A stretch of DNA of 64,000 nucleotides, from the NCBI RefSeq assembly GCF_004331175.1, contig NZ_SJOD01000003.1:310001-374000 (forward strand), read 5' to 3'. This DNA comes from Acinetobacter sp. ANC 4178 (GTDB taxonomy: Bacteria > Pseudomonadota > Gammaproteobacteria > Pseudomonadales > Moraxellaceae). Positions within the stretch are counted from its first letter, which is position 1. Each line of letters starts with the position of its first letter. The notes under the pieces are model-generated. The model was given only the letters and a program-made list of their open reading frames with translations. It had not been told where the DNA came from and searched no databases. This document shows, one piece after another, positions 17,629-26,194 of the stretch. The position numbers were made by a program, and so were the translations under genes.

Positions 17629-18420
17629 ATGAATCAACTCGTCCCTAATGCAATGGAAGAAACGCCGCACATCCGCGTTCTAGATGAATGGCACGACTCC
17701 ATCCCTGAGGATTTATATATTCCTCCTGCCGCATTTGAAATTCTCTTGGAGCATTTCGAAGGACCACTCGACTTTTTAATTTACTTAATTCAAAAAAATG
17801 GCTTCGACTTATTACAGTTAGATATTGCACCGATTGCGGCCCAATATCTTTCTTATATGGATGCCATGAAGTCACTAAATATTGAGCTAACTGCTGACTA
17901 TATGGTGATGGCAGCGTTATTGGCTGATTTAAAATCTCGTTTATTGCTGCCAAAACCGACCAGTATTGCAGTTGAAAAAGACCCGAAACAAGCGCTGATT
18001 GATCGCCTAGAAACTTATCTTCGTGTGAAACAGGCGGCTGAGCGTTTGGGGCAAATGAGTATTTTAGAACGAGATACTTTTGAAACCAATGTTAGCCTTG
18101 GTGATGTTGCTGTCCAGCATGAAGGCTTTTCCGTCAATCTATTGCATGATGCTTTGTTCTGCGTGTTTAACCGCCCAGAACCAGTGACTCATAAAATTGA
18201 ACAAGAACCAGTATTGCTTGAAGAACGAATTGCCTTTATTGAAGAAAAGTTGCAGGCCGGTGAAATTTTAGATTTTATTGAATTACTCAAACCCAGTCAG
18301 GGTCGTATGGGCGTAGTTGTGACTTTTATGGCTGTATTGGAGCTGACCCGTCAACAACGGATTCAAATTATTGGTTCAGGCATAGAGGCGCCACTTAGTG
18401 TTCAAGGAGCGCACGTATGA
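17629..18420 (+). CDS. scpA: Segregation and condensation protein A (kleisin)
   Basis: Kleisin subunit that bridges the Smc heads and works with ScpB in chromosome condensation. The family N-terminus FEGPLDFLIYLIQKNGFDLLQLDIAPIA is recognisable from about residue 45, then ELTADYMVMAALLADLKSRLLLP; the short winged-helix C-terminus ends near LELTRQQRIQI. Length 263 aa is normal. A second ATG at 17653 is possible. The stop codon overlaps the scpB start by 4 bp. Its Smc partner is encoded in the same window at 48869-52321. Confidence 0.96.
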   Translation: MNQLVPNAMEETPHIRVLDEWHDSIPEDLYIPPAAFEILLEHFEGPLDFLIYLIQKNGFDLLQLDIAPIAAQYLSYMDAMKSLNIELTADYMVMAALLADLKSRLLLPKPTSIAVEKDPKQALIDRLETYLRVKQAAERLGQMSILERDTFETNVSLGDVAVQHEGFSVNLLHDALFCVFNRPEPVTHKIEQEPVLLEERIAFIEEKLQAGEILDFIELLKPSQGRMGVVVTFMAVLELTRQQRIQIIGSGIEAPLSVQGAHV

Positions 18421-19001
18421 GTGAAGCGGATCTATTTTCGCAATCAGAAATTCAGCATGAAATGTTGATGCAACTGGAAGCCATTATTTTTGCCAGTGAT
18501 GCGCCTGTTTCTTTGGCACGTCTGAAAGAAGCATTTCAAGATCAATACTCCAAATCTGAATTACGCCAACTGATACAACAACTCATGGTTTTACAACATG
18601 GTCGCTCAATTGAACTGGTCGAAACTGCGCAAGGTTTCCGCTTTCAAGTACGCGCCAAATACCGTCAAATCATTACCCAAACTTGGCCTGAGCGCCCAAC
18701 GCGCTTATCGCCTTCTCTGCTCGAAATCTTGGCGGTGGTGGCTTACCATCAACCCGTGACTCGTGCGGACATTGAACAAATTCGTGGAGTCTCTAATAAT
18801 AGTCAAATATTAAGAACCCTATTTGACTGGAACTGGATTAAAGAATCTGGTTTTAGGGATCTCCCTGGAAGACCCGCGTTGTTAGTTACAACGCCCCAGT
18901 TTTTAAATGCTTTTGGCCTAACATCGGTTGGTCAATTGCCTCCCCTACAGGATGCCAAGGAAGCTTTTATGGCTCTCGATGCGCAAGCACCGAAGTCTTA
19001 A
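18417..19001 (+). CDS. scpB: Segregation and condensation protein B
   Basis: Winged-helix partner of ScpA in the SMC condensin complex. Visible features are LEAIIFASDAPVSL at the start (about residues 20-33), then RLSPSLLEILAVVAYHQPVTRADIEQIRGV, the strongest ScpB signature, and FRDLPGRPALLVTT near the end. Length 194 aa is normal. AAGGAG lies in the end of scpA and the two genes overlap by 4 bp (ATGA), indicating coupled translation. rluB follows after 41 bp. Confidence 0.96.
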   Translation: MSEADLFSQSEIQHEMLMQLEAIIFASDAPVSLARLKEAFQDQYSKSELRQLIQQLMVLQHGRSIELVETAQGFRFQVRAKYRQIITQTWPERPTRLSPSLLEILAVVAYHQPVTRADIEQIRGVSNNSQILRTLFDWNWIKESGFRDLPGRPALLVTTPQFLNAFGLTSVGQLPPLQDAKEAFMALDAQAPKS

Positions 19002-19042
19002 ATAGGTGAACTGTTGATGATAATTTCTAAGGTTATGCTGTC

Positions 19043-20149
19043 ATGAGTGAAAAATTGCAAAAGGTGCTCGCACGAGTTGGTCTCGGCTCTCGCCGTTATA
19101 TGGAAGAGGTCATTGCTGCTGGTCGTGTAAGTGTCAACGGTAGCGTTGCTCAAGTGGGCGAACGTATTGAGCCAGGTGATGAGCTTCGCATCGATGGTCG
19201 TAAAGTGCAGTTCCAAATTGAAGATGAAATTCGTCGTCGAGTTCTGATTTACTACAAACCAGAAGGCGAAATTTGTTCACGTAACGACCCTGAACAACGT
19301 CCAACTGTGTTTGATAACTTACCAAGCATTGCTAATGATCGTTGGGTCATGGTGGGGCGTCTGGATATTAACTCTACAGGCTTATTGCTGTTCACAAATG
19401 ATGGTGAACTCGCAAACCGCTTAATGCACCCATCGAATGAAATTGAGCGTGAATACGCAGTGCGTGTAATGGGTGAAGTAACGCCGCAAATTAAAAACAA
19501 TATGCTGCGTGGCGTGGTGCTAGACGATGGTCCTGCAAAATTTGAATCATTCTCTGAAATTGGCGGTGAAGGAATTAACCGTTGGTTCCAAGTGGTCGTA
19601 AAAGAAGGCCGTAACCGCGAAGTACGTCGTATTTTTGAATCTCAAGGTTTGAAAGTGAGCCGTCTATTACGTACCCGCTATGGTACCGTAATTTTACCAC
19701 GTGACTTACGTACAGGTCGTTGGATCGAGTTGGACAAAAACGACATCGATAATTTAACCAAATCGGTTGAACTTAAGCCACGTCAAGGTACGGGTTTATT
19801 TGGCATGGCAAAACGCCGTACTGAACGTATGCAAGACAAACCATTGGCAGCACGTCGTGGTGGTTTCTTACGTCAGCAACGTCGTGACAATGAAGATGAA
19901 GGTCAACAACAAGCAAAGCCAGCCTTCAACCGTGAACGCCGTGAAAACCCAAATGGCCATAGCCAACGTCGTCAGGACAATGCGCAAACAGGTTATGGTC
20001 AACGTGAACCACGCCAAAACTCTGGCTATGCACAACGTGACAGTCGCCCTGAAAACTTTGGTAACAAAGGCTCATATGGTCAACGCGATGCTCGTGATGA
20101 AAATGCACCACGTAAACCTTTTGGAAATAAAAGCTTTAAAAAGTTTTAA
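19043..20149 (+). CDS. rluB: 23S rRNA pseudouridine(2605) synthase
   Basis: Forms pseudouridine 2605 in helix 93 of 23S rRNA. An N-terminal S4 RNA-binding domain (EKLQKVLARVGLGSRR to about residue 60) is followed by the RsuA/RluB catalytic domain with the aspartate in GRLDINSTGLLL and the EGRNREVRRIFE motif. About residues 255-368 form a low-complexity tail rich in Arg, Gln, Gly, Asn and Asp, ending in a basic KSFKKF. RluB proteins often carry such tails. It follows scpB by 41 bp and ends before a clear terminator; the scpB-rluB pairing is common in gammaproteobacteria. Confidence 0.95.
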   Translation: MSEKLQKVLARVGLGSRRYMEEVIAAGRVSVNGSVAQVGERIEPGDELRIDGRKVQFQIEDEIRRRVLIYYKPEGEICSRNDPEQRPTVFDNLPSIANDRWVMVGRLDINSTGLLLFTNDGELANRLMHPSNEIEREYAVRVMGEVTPQIKNNMLRGVVLDDGPAKFESFSEIGGEGINRWFQVVVKEGRNREVRRIFESQGLKVSRLLRTRYGTVILPRDLRTGRWIELDKNDIDNLTKSVELKPRQGTGLFGMAKRRTERMQDKPLAARRGGFLRQQRRDNEDEGQQQAKPAFNRERRENPNGHSQRRQDNAQTGYGQREPRQNSGYAQRDSRPENFGNKGSYGQRDARDENAPRKPFGNKSFKKF

Positions 20150-20167
20150 TCATTGACGTTAAAATTT

Positions 20168-20192
20168 GAGCCACTTTCGAGTGGCTCTTTTT
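20168..20192 (+). terminator. Rho-independent terminator after rluB
   Basis: Perfect 8-bp stem GAGCCACT/AGTGGCTC with a stable TTCG tetraloop, followed by five T residues. Confidence 0.95.
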
Positions 20193-20319
20193 ATGGGTAA
20201 TGTATATGCCGTGTAATAAACCACTTTATGTTATGGATTGCAAAGAAGCGTAAAATTTAGCACTTTTAAAAACACCCAATCTATTGAGCACTTTAGTTAT
20301 CCTACTACCCTTACATGAA

Positions 20320-22041
20320 TTACACACCCTGTGGAATGGCACTGAGTAAGCGTTTGGTATATTCATGCTGTGGCGACTGATACAAATCATCTGAATTGGC
20401 TATTTCGACAATATCTCCATGATTCATGACCATGATTTGATCTGAAATATATTTCACCACCGACAAATCATGTGAGATAAAAATATAGCTAAGTCCAAAT
20501 TCATCCTGTAAATCTTGCAGAAGATTAAGCACCTGTGCTTGTACGGAAACATCCAATGCCGACACAGACTCATCACAGATCAAAATTTCTGGTTTTAGGG
20601 TTAAACAACGTGCTATCGCAATACGTTGCCGTTGTCCACCTGAAAACTCATGTGGATAACGATGATAGGCTGAGGCAGGCAGACTGACCCGCTCCAGCAA
20701 ATCCAAAGCCATTTTTTTGCGTTCAGCATCATCGGCACCAATTGCATGCACTTGCATTGGCTCCAGTAGAATTTGTCCTACCGTAAAGCGTGGATTTAAA
20801 GAGGCATAAGGGTTTTGGAAAATAATTTGAATCTTGCGTTGATAGCGAGCAAACTCTTTTTCTGACATGGCTAAAATATCTTGACCTTCAAACAGGGCTT
20901 TTCCGCCTGTCGCATCCTGTAAACGCATGAGCAATAATCCGATCGTGGTTTTACCCGAACCAGACTCCCCCACCAAACCTAAGGTTTTGCCTTTCGCCAA
21001 TTGGAAGGAAACCCCTTTCACTGCCTGAAACTCATCTTTACCAAATAGTCCTTTACGGCTATAAAATGATTTTTTTAAATCACGAACATCCAGAATAATT
21101 TCTTCATTGCCTTTTAAGCCCCGTTGTCGCTGTGCTCGATGCGGTTCAGTTGCAGCTTTTTTTTCTACCCAAATCTGACCTTGTTGCTGCATAAAGTCAC
21201 TGATCATCGGCAAGCGGAACGGGCGTTGTGACAGTTGCGGACGACATTGTAGTAAAGCACGAGTATAAATATCTTGCGGTTGCTCCAAGACCGATTTTAC
21301 TGCGCCTTGCTCACGGATTTCGCCATGACGCATTACAATCACGTGATCAGCAATTTCACCCACCAATGCCAGATCATGGGTAATAAACAGCATCGACATG
21401 TTACGGCGTTGCTGTAAGTCTTGTAATAAATCCAGAATTTGCTTTTGAATGGTTACATCTAGTGCCGTGGTCGGTTCATCCGCAATCAACAACTTCGGTT
21501 CACAGGCAATTGCCATCGCAATCATCACACGTTGTTGCTGCCCACCCGAAAGCTGACTGGGATAAGCATCAATTTTGGTTTCAGGTGTGGGAATCCCCAC
21601 CTCTTTGAGTAACTCCAAAGTACGCGTTCTGGCTTGCTTGCGCCCCATAGCCAAATGCAATCTAAGCACTTCTGCAATCTGATCACCGACAGTAAATACT
21701 GGATTGAGCGAAGACATCGGTTCCTGAAAAATCATGGCGATGTCTTTGCCACAAATTTTTCGCATCTCAGCACGTGATAAGGTCAGTAAATTCACGCCTT
21801 CAAACACAATTTTACTTTCTGCCGAAATCAGGCTTTGCTCTGGCGGCAATAAACCCATGGTTGCAAGCGATGTCACCGATTTACCACTGCCCGACTCACC
21901 CACTAAGGCAACCGTGGTATGCGTTGGAATTTCAAATGATATTCCCTTCACAGTTTCGATGTACTGCTTATTTTCCCCCTTAAAACTGACTTTAAGGTTT
22001 TCAACTTTTAATAAGATTGAGTTTTGTTTTGATTCAGTCAT
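20320..22041 (-). CDS. Yej/Dpp-type peptide ABC transporter, fused dual ATPase subunit
   Basis: Cytoplasmic ATPase energising the adjacent permeases, with two complete nucleotide-binding domains in one chain as in E. coli YejF. The first has Walker A GESGSGKSVTS, LSGGQQQR and LLIADEPTTALD; the second has GESGSGKTTIG, FSGGQRQR and ILICDESVSALD. Each is followed by the oligopeptide-type C-terminal extension (YTRALL and EYTKRLL). The second ATG (22041) is preferred because GAGGTG lies 7 nt upstream of it but only 1 nt from the first ATG at 22047. It is the last gene of the leftward six-gene peptide uptake operon. Confidence 0.93.
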   Translation of the reverse strand: MTESKQNSILLKVENLKVSFKGENKQYIETVKGISFEIPTHTTVALVGESGSGKSVTSLATMGLLPPEQSLISAESKIVFEGVNLLTLSRAEMRKICGKDIAMIFQEPMSSLNPVFTVGDQIAEVLRLHLAMGRKQARTRTLELLKEVGIPTPETKIDAYPSQLSGGQQQRVMIAMAIACEPKLLIADEPTTALDVTIQKQILDLLQDLQQRRNMSMLFITHDLALVGEIADHVIVMRHGEIREQGAVKSVLEQPQDIYTRALLQCRPQLSQRPFRLPMISDFMQQQGQIWVEKKAATEPHRAQRQRGLKGNEEIILDVRDLKKSFYSRKGLFGKDEFQAVKGVSFQLAKGKTLGLVGESGSGKTTIGLLLMRLQDATGGKALFEGQDILAMSEKEFARYQRKIQIIFQNPYASLNPRFTVGQILLEPMQVHAIGADDAERKKMALDLLERVSLPASAYHRYPHEFSGGQRQRIAIARCLTLKPEILICDESVSALDVSVQAQVLNLLQDLQDEFGLSYIFISHDLSVVKYISDQIMVMNHGDIVEIANSDDLYQSPQHEYTKRLLSAIPQGV

Positions 22042-22054
22042 GTTCATACACCTC

Positions 22055-23197
22055 TTATTTTAGTTTTGGGTCCAATGCATCACGCAATGCATCGGTAAAC
22101 ATGGAAAATGCCGTGACCAACACGGCCATTGCGACTGAAGCTGCAACCAGTTGCCACCATTTACCTAAAATCAATTCGCTTTGTGCCTCATTCAGCATAC
22201 TACCCCAAGACACGACCCCTACAGGTACACCAAAACCCAAGAAGCTCAGAATGACTTCAGACTTAATAAACGCCACCACAAGAATCGAGATTTGTACCAA
22301 AGCAATATGACTAACATTCGGGAAAATATGGACAAACATACGTCTAAAATGACTGACCCCAATGGCTTTGGCAGCCAGTACATATTCACGCGAGGTATGT
22401 TTCATATACTCAGCACGAATTAAACGATAAACACCCGTCCAACCTGTTAAACCCAGAATCAATACAATCGAAACAATCCCTTTTTGCTGTAGTACCGCTG
22501 CGATGGCTAAAATCAGTAACAGGTAGGGAATAGAAGTAAAGATGTTATAAAACCAGTTCAAAACATCATCAACCCAACCACCAAAGTAACCTGAAATTGC
22601 CCCAAGTACCGTCCCAATCACTACCGCCAATAAGGCAGCGACCACGCCCACAATAATGGATGTTTCTGCACCTTTAATGGTTTTTTGCAGGACATCTTGC
22701 CCCCATTTGTCCGCGCCAAAAGGAAGGGTTTGTTTTAATTCAGCCTGTTGATCAAGCAAATGTCCGTCCAATTGCTGATCTATCGCTTTCATATCCTCCG
22801 CTAAGGGATCAACCACACCGTAATAATCTATCGTGCCTCCTGTACCCTGCTCTTTGGCAATTTCGGCATTCAGTTCATGGATGACATCTTTTAAAGGATC
22901 GACAGGATTTTCAGGCAATGCCTGTGATTGAGTAACGACTTTTTCGGTTGTATCGCGGACAGGATCTGCACCAATAAAGGTGGGAGGTGCATAGCTGACA
23001 GCGACTTCTTTATTCCAGTTTGAGGCAATCACCCCTGTCATGGACAGCAGCAACATCACGAAATAACACAGCACCACAAACAATGAGATCATGGCGATGC
23101 GATCTGCTTTTAAACGGCGCATGGCCAGTTGCCAAAGCCCAGAAGATGCGGTGTCTGCGGTATCCAGTGCTTTTCTTTTAAATATCACACTTAGCAT
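22055..23197 (-). CDS. Yej/Dpp-type peptide ABC transporter permease (DppC/YejE-like)
   Basis: Inner-membrane permease of the peptide importer. One N-terminal membrane segment (about residues 33-58) precedes the five-helix BPD domain, which starts near KTIKGAETSIIVGV and contains the EAA loop EYVLAAKAIGVSHFRRMFVHIFPN. Between them is a periplasmic segment of about 110 residues (about 60-170) with VDPLAEDMKAIDQQL, larger than in DppC. Total 380 aa, longer than typical DppC (about 300) and E. coli YejE (about 340). It is 7 bp downstream of the other permease gene. Confidence 0.92.
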   Translation of the reverse strand: MLSVIFKRKALDTADTASSGLWQLAMRRLKADRIAMISLFVVLCYFVMLLLSMTGVIASNWNKEVAVSYAPPTFIGADPVRDTTEKVVTQSQALPENPVDPLKDVIHELNAEIAKEQGTGGTIDYYGVVDPLAEDMKAIDQQLDGHLLDQQAELKQTLPFGADKWGQDVLQKTIKGAETSIIVGVVAALLAVVIGTVLGAISGYFGGWVDDVLNWFYNIFTSIPYLLLILAIAAVLQQKGIVSIVLILGLTGWTGVYRLIRAEYMKHTSREYVLAAKAIGVSHFRRMFVHIFPNVSHIALVQISILVVAFIKSEVILSFLGFGVPVGVVSWGSMLNEAQSELILGKWWQLVAASVAMAVLVTAFSMFTDALRDALDPKLK

Positions 23198-23204
23198 AGT
23201 TCAC

Positions 23205-24143
23205 CTACTTCAACTGTACGCGAGGATCGACCAGCTTATACACCAGATCGGCAATCAGGTTAAAAATCATGGTGGCTGCTGCAACATAAACCGTGATGGC
23301 TTTAATCACAGGAAAATCACTACGTTCAACTGCAATAATCACTTCTCGCCCAATGCCGGGAATACCGAAAAAGCGCTCAATCAAAAATGCCCCTATTAAT
23401 AATGCAGGTAAGGTCGCCATAACATCGGTAATAATCGGGATAGAGGCATTCCGTAGTACATGCACACCAAGGATGCGACGTTCTCCCACTCCTTTGGCAC
23501 GTGCAGTGCGCACATAGTCCTGATTCACTTCATCAAGAACAAAGCTGCGGTAGAGTCTTAAGGTCGGAGCAATGCTCACCACCAACATAATTAAAATCGG
23601 TAGTAAGGCGTATTTAAACAGGTTTTCACTAAAACGGTCACTCCAACCTTGCACGGGAAACCAACTCAGTTGATAAGCAAATACATACTGAAAAACAATG
23701 ATATACACCAAAATACTGATCGACATACCAATCGTGCACATCATCATGACCATACGATCCGTTAGCGTGCCGCGCACCGCAGAAACCGCCAATGCCAAAA
23801 TAATCGAGATCACAGTTTGTAAAATCGTGAGCGGAATGAGTAAGGTCAGTGACGGACCTAAACGCGTGGTGATAATTTGTGAAACAGACTCCCCCGTACT
23901 CCAGCTCAGACCATAATCAAAGGTCAAAATCTGTTTGATGAAAATCCACAACTGTACATAGTAGGGTTGATCAACTCCTAACTGTTGGCGAATATTTTCA
24001 ATCTGTTCTGGATTAGACATTTTGCCTGCCAGAATATAAGCAGGATCTCCCCCCACCCAGTTAAACAAAAAGAAGATTAGCAGCACCACTCCGAGCATGG
24101 TCGGAATCATTTGCCATAGGCGACGTATGATATATGCCAGCAT
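23205..24143 (-). CDS. Yej/Dpp-type peptide ABC transporter permease (DppB/YejB-like)
   Basis: First permease subunit. The N-terminal membrane helix with MLAYIIRRLWQMIPTMLGV is the usual DppB/OppB start; the BPD domain has the EAA loop DYVRTARAKGVGERRILGVHVLRNA and ends in YKLVDPRVQL. Length 312 aa is typical of DppB. It lies 11 bp after the M3 peptidase gene and 7 bp before the second permease gene, forming a tight operon. Confidence 0.93.
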   Translation of the reverse strand: MLAYIIRRLWQMIPTMLGVVLLIFFLFNWVGGDPAYILAGKMSNPEQIENIRQQLGVDQPYYVQLWIFIKQILTFDYGLSWSTGESVSQIITTRLGPSLTLLIPLTILQTVISIILALAVSAVRGTLTDRMVMMMCTIGMSISILVYIIVFQYVFAYQLSWFPVQGWSDRFSENLFKYALLPILIMLVVSIAPTLRLYRSFVLDEVNQDYVRTARAKGVGERRILGVHVLRNASIPIITDVMATLPALLIGAFLIERFFGIPGIGREVIIAVERSDFPVIKAITVYVAAATMIFNLIADLVYKLVDPRVQLK

Positions 24144-24154
24144 CTTGATGCCCC

Positions 24155-26170
24155 CTATTTAACCCGTTGACCTGTAATTTCATCAAAAAAGGCTTTGTTA
24201 TCTGGTTTACGCCCCAAGAAATCTTTCACCAAGTCTTCTGCGGGTTTCTGACCACCTTGAGATAAAATGGTTTGGCGATAACGCTGGCCAACTTCAGGAT
24301 TATTCAAATTCTTGCCAAAAGCAGAAAGCATGTCTAAAGCCAGCACTTCAGACCACATATAGCCGTAATACCCCACTTGATAGCCACCCATGATGTGCCC
24401 AAACTGCCCAGGAAATTCCGTGTTGGGTACATAGCCCAATGCGGTTGAGCCTTCCATTTTCTTCCAGACATCTAAGGGCTGCTCCTTCAAAGCATTACTG
24501 CCATGTAGGGCCATATCATATTGGGCGTACAGAGTTTGACGGGCATAATGCAAGCCACGACCATAACTGTGTACTGCATTGAGTTTGGCAATCAACTTAT
24601 CGTCGACTCGTGGACATGCAGGTTGGCAATAATCTGCCACTTTCGATAATGTTTCCTTGCGTCTTGCCCATTCCTCATACATTTGCGAAGGGGCTTCAAC
24701 AAAATCACGTTCCACCGATGTGCCCGATTGGGCTGAATAACGGGTAGTCGACAAAATGCCATGTAAGGCATGTCCAAACTCATGCACAAAGGTTTCCAGT
24801 TCATCACTGTTTAAACCTTTGCGATTGAAATTGGTCACCAATGCCGAAATCGGTTTGCGCCCCGTTAAACTACTACCACCATAAACTCCCCAGACTGCGG
24901 CATGTCCATATTTGCCTTCACGCGGGAATTTATCGACATACAATCCACCCAAAAGTTGCCCTGTTTTCTGATCGGTCACATCGTAATATTCAACTTCATT
25001 TTGCCAAACATCAACTTTGGCAGGTTTAAATTCAATGCCATAAAGATTAGATGAAATGGCGAATAGCCAGTCCTGTGCTGCTTGAGTTGGGAAATATTCC
25101 CGCATTTTTTCTTGATCGACCTGATACTTGGCTTTACGTAGCTTTTCACTCCAATATGCCTCGCTCCAACGCTCAATCTTGGCTTGCTTTAATGGAATTT
25201 TTAAAGTTTTGGCTTGAAACTCGCGTAGCGTGTCCACCTCTTTTTGCTCTAAAGGCGCAACCTTCGCGTGTACTTCAGACAGAAATTTGTTCACATTTTC
25301 TGGGGTTTCTGCCATACGTTTATGCAGCGCCCACTCGGCATAACTGGATTTACCAAACAATTGTGCCAATTCATAACGCAAGTCCATGGCTTGTTTCAGT
25401 AATGCCAAATTACGCTCCCCCCCACGGCGGGTATAAGCTATCTGATAACGCTGACGTGCAGCATCGTTGTCTGCCAACTCCATGAAAGGACGATATTCAG
25501 GGTATTCAAAACCGAGTAAGTAATTGCCTTGGTCATTTTTCTTTAAGGCATCGATATAGCTTTGCGGCAATCCTGTTAATTCAGCAGGCGTAAACTCTAA
25601 CTTTTGTGGATTATCACGTACATTACGCGCATATTCCTGCTCAATCTTCGCCAGTTCTGCCAAAATCACTTTTAAACGTGCTTGCTTTTCGGCACTTAAC
25701 TGAATCCCTGTTTTTTCAAAATCGTTGAGTAAATCTTCCCGAAACTTGCTATCAATCGCATCTTTGGCTTGGGTGCTCTTGATTTGTTGATACAGTTTTG
25801 GGTTTTGATAAATATCGGTTTGGAACTGACTAATCTTGATTTCACAATCTTCAGCCGCTTTACGCAAAGCTGCATCTGGAGAAACATTGCTGTATAAGCC
25901 AATAGGCCCATAAAAATCTTCAAATGAGGCAAAGATACGATCCCATTCCGCCAGTACAGGCGCAGCATTGTTCTGTGCCGTCATCGGCTTGGCTTCAAAT
26001 TGTGTGAGTTGCCTTTGAATATCCTTGATTTTGGCATCACACAAAGTCGGAATATCTTCGGCTTGAAATTGCGGCAAGGTTTGACGCGTAGGAGAATCTG
26101 CAAAAGTGAACTGCTGTACTGCAAAAGTCAAAACACTGAGTGCGGTCAATTTGAAGGTTGGGTGATTCAT
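24155..26170 (-). CDS. Exported M3-family zinc metallopeptidase (oligopeptidase)
   Basis: Zinc oligopeptidase of the thimet/Dcp family (M3A). A Sec signal peptide ends at about FTFADS, so the enzyme is predicted to be periplasmic. The catalytic motif HEFGHALHG is near residue 460, followed by the family stretch SGTSVERDFVEAPSQMYEEW. The 671-672 aa length fits the family. Two adjacent ATGs (26173, 26170) follow TGGAGT; the second is better spaced. Its place between two peptide-binding proteins and the permeases suggests it trims oligopeptides arriving in the periplasm. Most studied M3A enzymes are cytosolic, so an exported one within a transporter operon is noteworthy. Confidence 0.93.
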   Translation of the reverse strand: MNHPTFKLTALSVLTFAVQQFTFADSPTRQTLPQFQAEDIPTLCDAKIKDIQRQLTQFEAKPMTAQNNAAPVLAEWDRIFASFEDFYGPIGLYSNVSPDAALRKAAEDCEIKISQFQTDIYQNPKLYQQIKSTQAKDAIDSKFREDLLNDFEKTGIQLSAEKQARLKVILAELAKIEQEYARNVRDNPQKLEFTPAELTGLPQSYIDALKKNDQGNYLLGFEYPEYRPFMELADNDAARQRYQIAYTRRGGERNLALLKQAMDLRYELAQLFGKSSYAEWALHKRMAETPENVNKFLSEVHAKVAPLEQKEVDTLREFQAKTLKIPLKQAKIERWSEAYWSEKLRKAKYQVDQEKMREYFPTQAAQDWLFAISSNLYGIEFKPAKVDVWQNEVEYYDVTDQKTGQLLGGLYVDKFPREGKYGHAAVWGVYGGSSLTGRKPISALVTNFNRKGLNSDELETFVHEFGHALHGILSTTRYSAQSGTSVERDFVEAPSQMYEEWARRKETLSKVADYCQPACPRVDDKLIAKLNAVHSYGRGLHYARQTLYAQYDMALHGSNALKEQPLDVWKKMEGSTALGYVPNTEFPGQFGHIMGGYQVGYYGYMWSEVLALDMLSAFGKNLNNPEVGQRYRQTILSQGGQKPAEDLVKDFLGRKPDNKAFFDEITGQRVK

Positions 26171-26194
26171 CATTACTCCAGTTTTATTTAATTT

